From Halieaceae bacterium (lineage in GTDB: Bacteria > Pseudomonadota > Gammaproteobacteria > Pseudomonadales > Halieaceae), in contig PAGS01000077.1 of the NCBI GenBank assembly GCA_002705465.1, positions 1 through 7,578 of the forward strand: a stretch of 7,578 nucleotides of DNA, read 5' to 3'. A program made the position numbers and the translations under genes. Position 1 is the stretch's first letter, and each line of letters begins with the position of its first letter. Under the pieces are notes generated by a model, which saw only the letters and a program-made list of their open reading frames with translations, was not told the origin of the DNA and did not search any database. Positions 6,873 to 7,578 of the stretch are shown in pieces.

Positions 6873-7578
6873 TTAGAGATACTGCGCCAAAAGCTGCTCC
6901 GCTATCTGGACGCTGTTCAGCGCTGCACCTTTACGTACGTTGTCAGCCACAACCCAAAGATTCAAGCCTCTTGGATGTGAAATATCTGCACGAATGCGGC
7001 CGACAAACACAGGATCCTGGCCCGCAGAGTCTGTCACCGGTGTTGGGTAGCCTCCCGCCTCATGCCTATCGATGACGGTTACGCCATCTGCACCCTCGAG
7101 AAGCTCCCTAGCAGCATCAGCGGTAATGGCTTCGCGGGTCTCGATGTGAACCGCTTCAGCGTGCCCAAAAAACACGGGCACCCTCACACAGGTAGGATTC
7201 ACCGCAATGCCAGGGTCGTTCAGGATTTTTTGCGTTTCCCAGACCATTTTCATTTCTTCTCGGGTGTAGCCATTGTCCTGAAACTGATCAATATGGGGCA
7301 AGGCGTTAAAAGCGATTTGTCTGGGGTAGACTTCGGGCTCCGCCGGCTTGCCGTTTAGCAGTCGTGCCGTCTGACCCGCGAGTTCCTCGATCGCAGCCTT
7401 GCCGGTGCCACTAACTGCTTGGTAGGTCGCCACGTTAATTCGATCGATGCCGACAGCATCGTAGATTGGCTTGAGCGCCACCAACATGCCGATGGTGGAG
7501 CAATTGGGGTTGGCAATGATGCCGCGATTGACATAGTGGCTGATCGCTTTAGGGTTGACCTCAGGGATCACTAGGGGG
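6873..7578 (-). CDS. asd: Aspartate-semialdehyde dehydrogenase, C-terminal ~235 residues (5' end outside window)
   Basis: Catalyses NADPH-dependent reductive dephosphorylation of L-aspartyl-4-phosphate to aspartate semialdehyde, the branch point to Lys/diaminopimelate, Thr and Met, in the cytosol. The reading frame stays open to the right edge, so the start lies outside; the GTG at 7569-7571 is internal, since the codons before it (Pro-Leu) continue a typical Asd segment, PLVIPEVNP. Counting from that GTG: the nucleophile motif NPNCSTIG gives Cys24 (codon 7500-7502), YQAVSGTGK gives Gln51, and GRIRADISHPRGLNLW (191-206) carries the substrate-binding Arg and the general-base His199. The C-terminus NVRKGAALNSVQIAEQL is the usual family ending. 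Stop TAA is at 6873-6875. The family is about 340 residues, so roughly 100 N-terminal residues (NADP-binding part) are missing. Pseudomonas has an asd-like paralogue (usg) immediately before fimV; retention of Cys, Gln, Arg and His argues that this copy is an active enzyme. Very sure of family. Confidence 0.96.
   Translation of the reverse strand, partial: PLVIPEVNPKAISHYVNRGIIANPNCSTIGMLVALKPIYDAVGIDRINVATYQAVSGTGKAAIEELAGQTARLLNGKPAEPEVYPRQIAFNALPHIDQFQDNGYTREEMKMVWETQKILNDPGIAVNPTCVRVPVFFGHAEAVHIETREAITADAARELLEGADGVTVIDRHEAGGYPTPVTDSAGQDPVFVGRIRADISHPRGLNLWVVADNVRKGAALNSVQIAEQLLAQYL

Noticed and set aside
6859..6890. Possible fimV promoter (TAATAT at 6859-6864, TTGGCG at 6885-6890)
   Set aside because: The spacer is 20 bp and both hexamers are imperfect, so it is not distinguishable from background.
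1..7578. Search for an undescribed system, mobile element, CRISPR or RNA gene
   Set aside because: The window is filled end to end by known housekeeping genes in a familiar order; no direct repeats, transposase-like ORFs, tRNA-like folds or unexplained long gaps were seen.

Overview
The window reads as an ordinary, tightly packed chromosomal housekeeping block of a gammaproteobacterium. All eight protein genes lie on the minus strand and are transcribed from high to low coordinates: asd (3' part) - fimV - truA - trpF - trpB - trpA - accD - folC (5' part). The asd-fimV-truA-trpF-accD-folC backbone matches the Pseudomonas-type order. FimV, a type IV pilus/polar-hub protein of gammaproteobacteria, and the moderately GC-rich codon use support that assignment. 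A marine Cellvibrionales/Halieaceae-like bacterium is a reasonable guess from the protein sequences, but this is inference and cannot be settled here.

Layout from right to left. 7578-6873 is the C-terminal two thirds of aspartate-semialdehyde dehydrogenase, with its catalytic residues. A 98-bp gap follows, holding only a doubtful 20-codon ORF. 6774-4852 is a compact 640-residue FimV. 4865-4017 is tRNA pseudouridine synthase TruA; its ORF overlaps the end of fimV and has no ATG or GTG start available. After 44 bp come three consecutive tryptophan genes: trpF (3972-3349), 12 bp, trpB (3336-2116), 7 bp, trpA (2108-1281). A 49-bp spacer contains a hairpin whose loop holds the trpA stop. Then come accD (1231-314), 7 bp, and folC (306 to the left edge). 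No intergenic stretch exceeds 98 bp.

The genes serve core metabolism. TrpF, TrpB and TrpA perform the last steps of tryptophan synthesis from phosphoribosylanthranilate, Asd feeds the Lys/Thr/Met and diaminopimelate pathways, AccD is the carboxyltransferase beta subunit for malonyl-CoA, FolC makes (poly)glutamylated folates, and TruA modifies tRNA anticodon arms. FimV is the only cell-envelope gene. The spacing suggests one long transcript or a few overlapping ones. The trpA-accD hairpin and the asd-fimV gap are the only plausible internal control points.

I found no mobile element, CRISPR array, tRNA/rRNA gene, phage gene or defence system, and no evidence of an undescribed system. The details most worth checking are a Glu in place of the usual catalytic Asp60 in TrpA, the hairpin at the trpA stop, the non-ATG start of truA and the short FimV.
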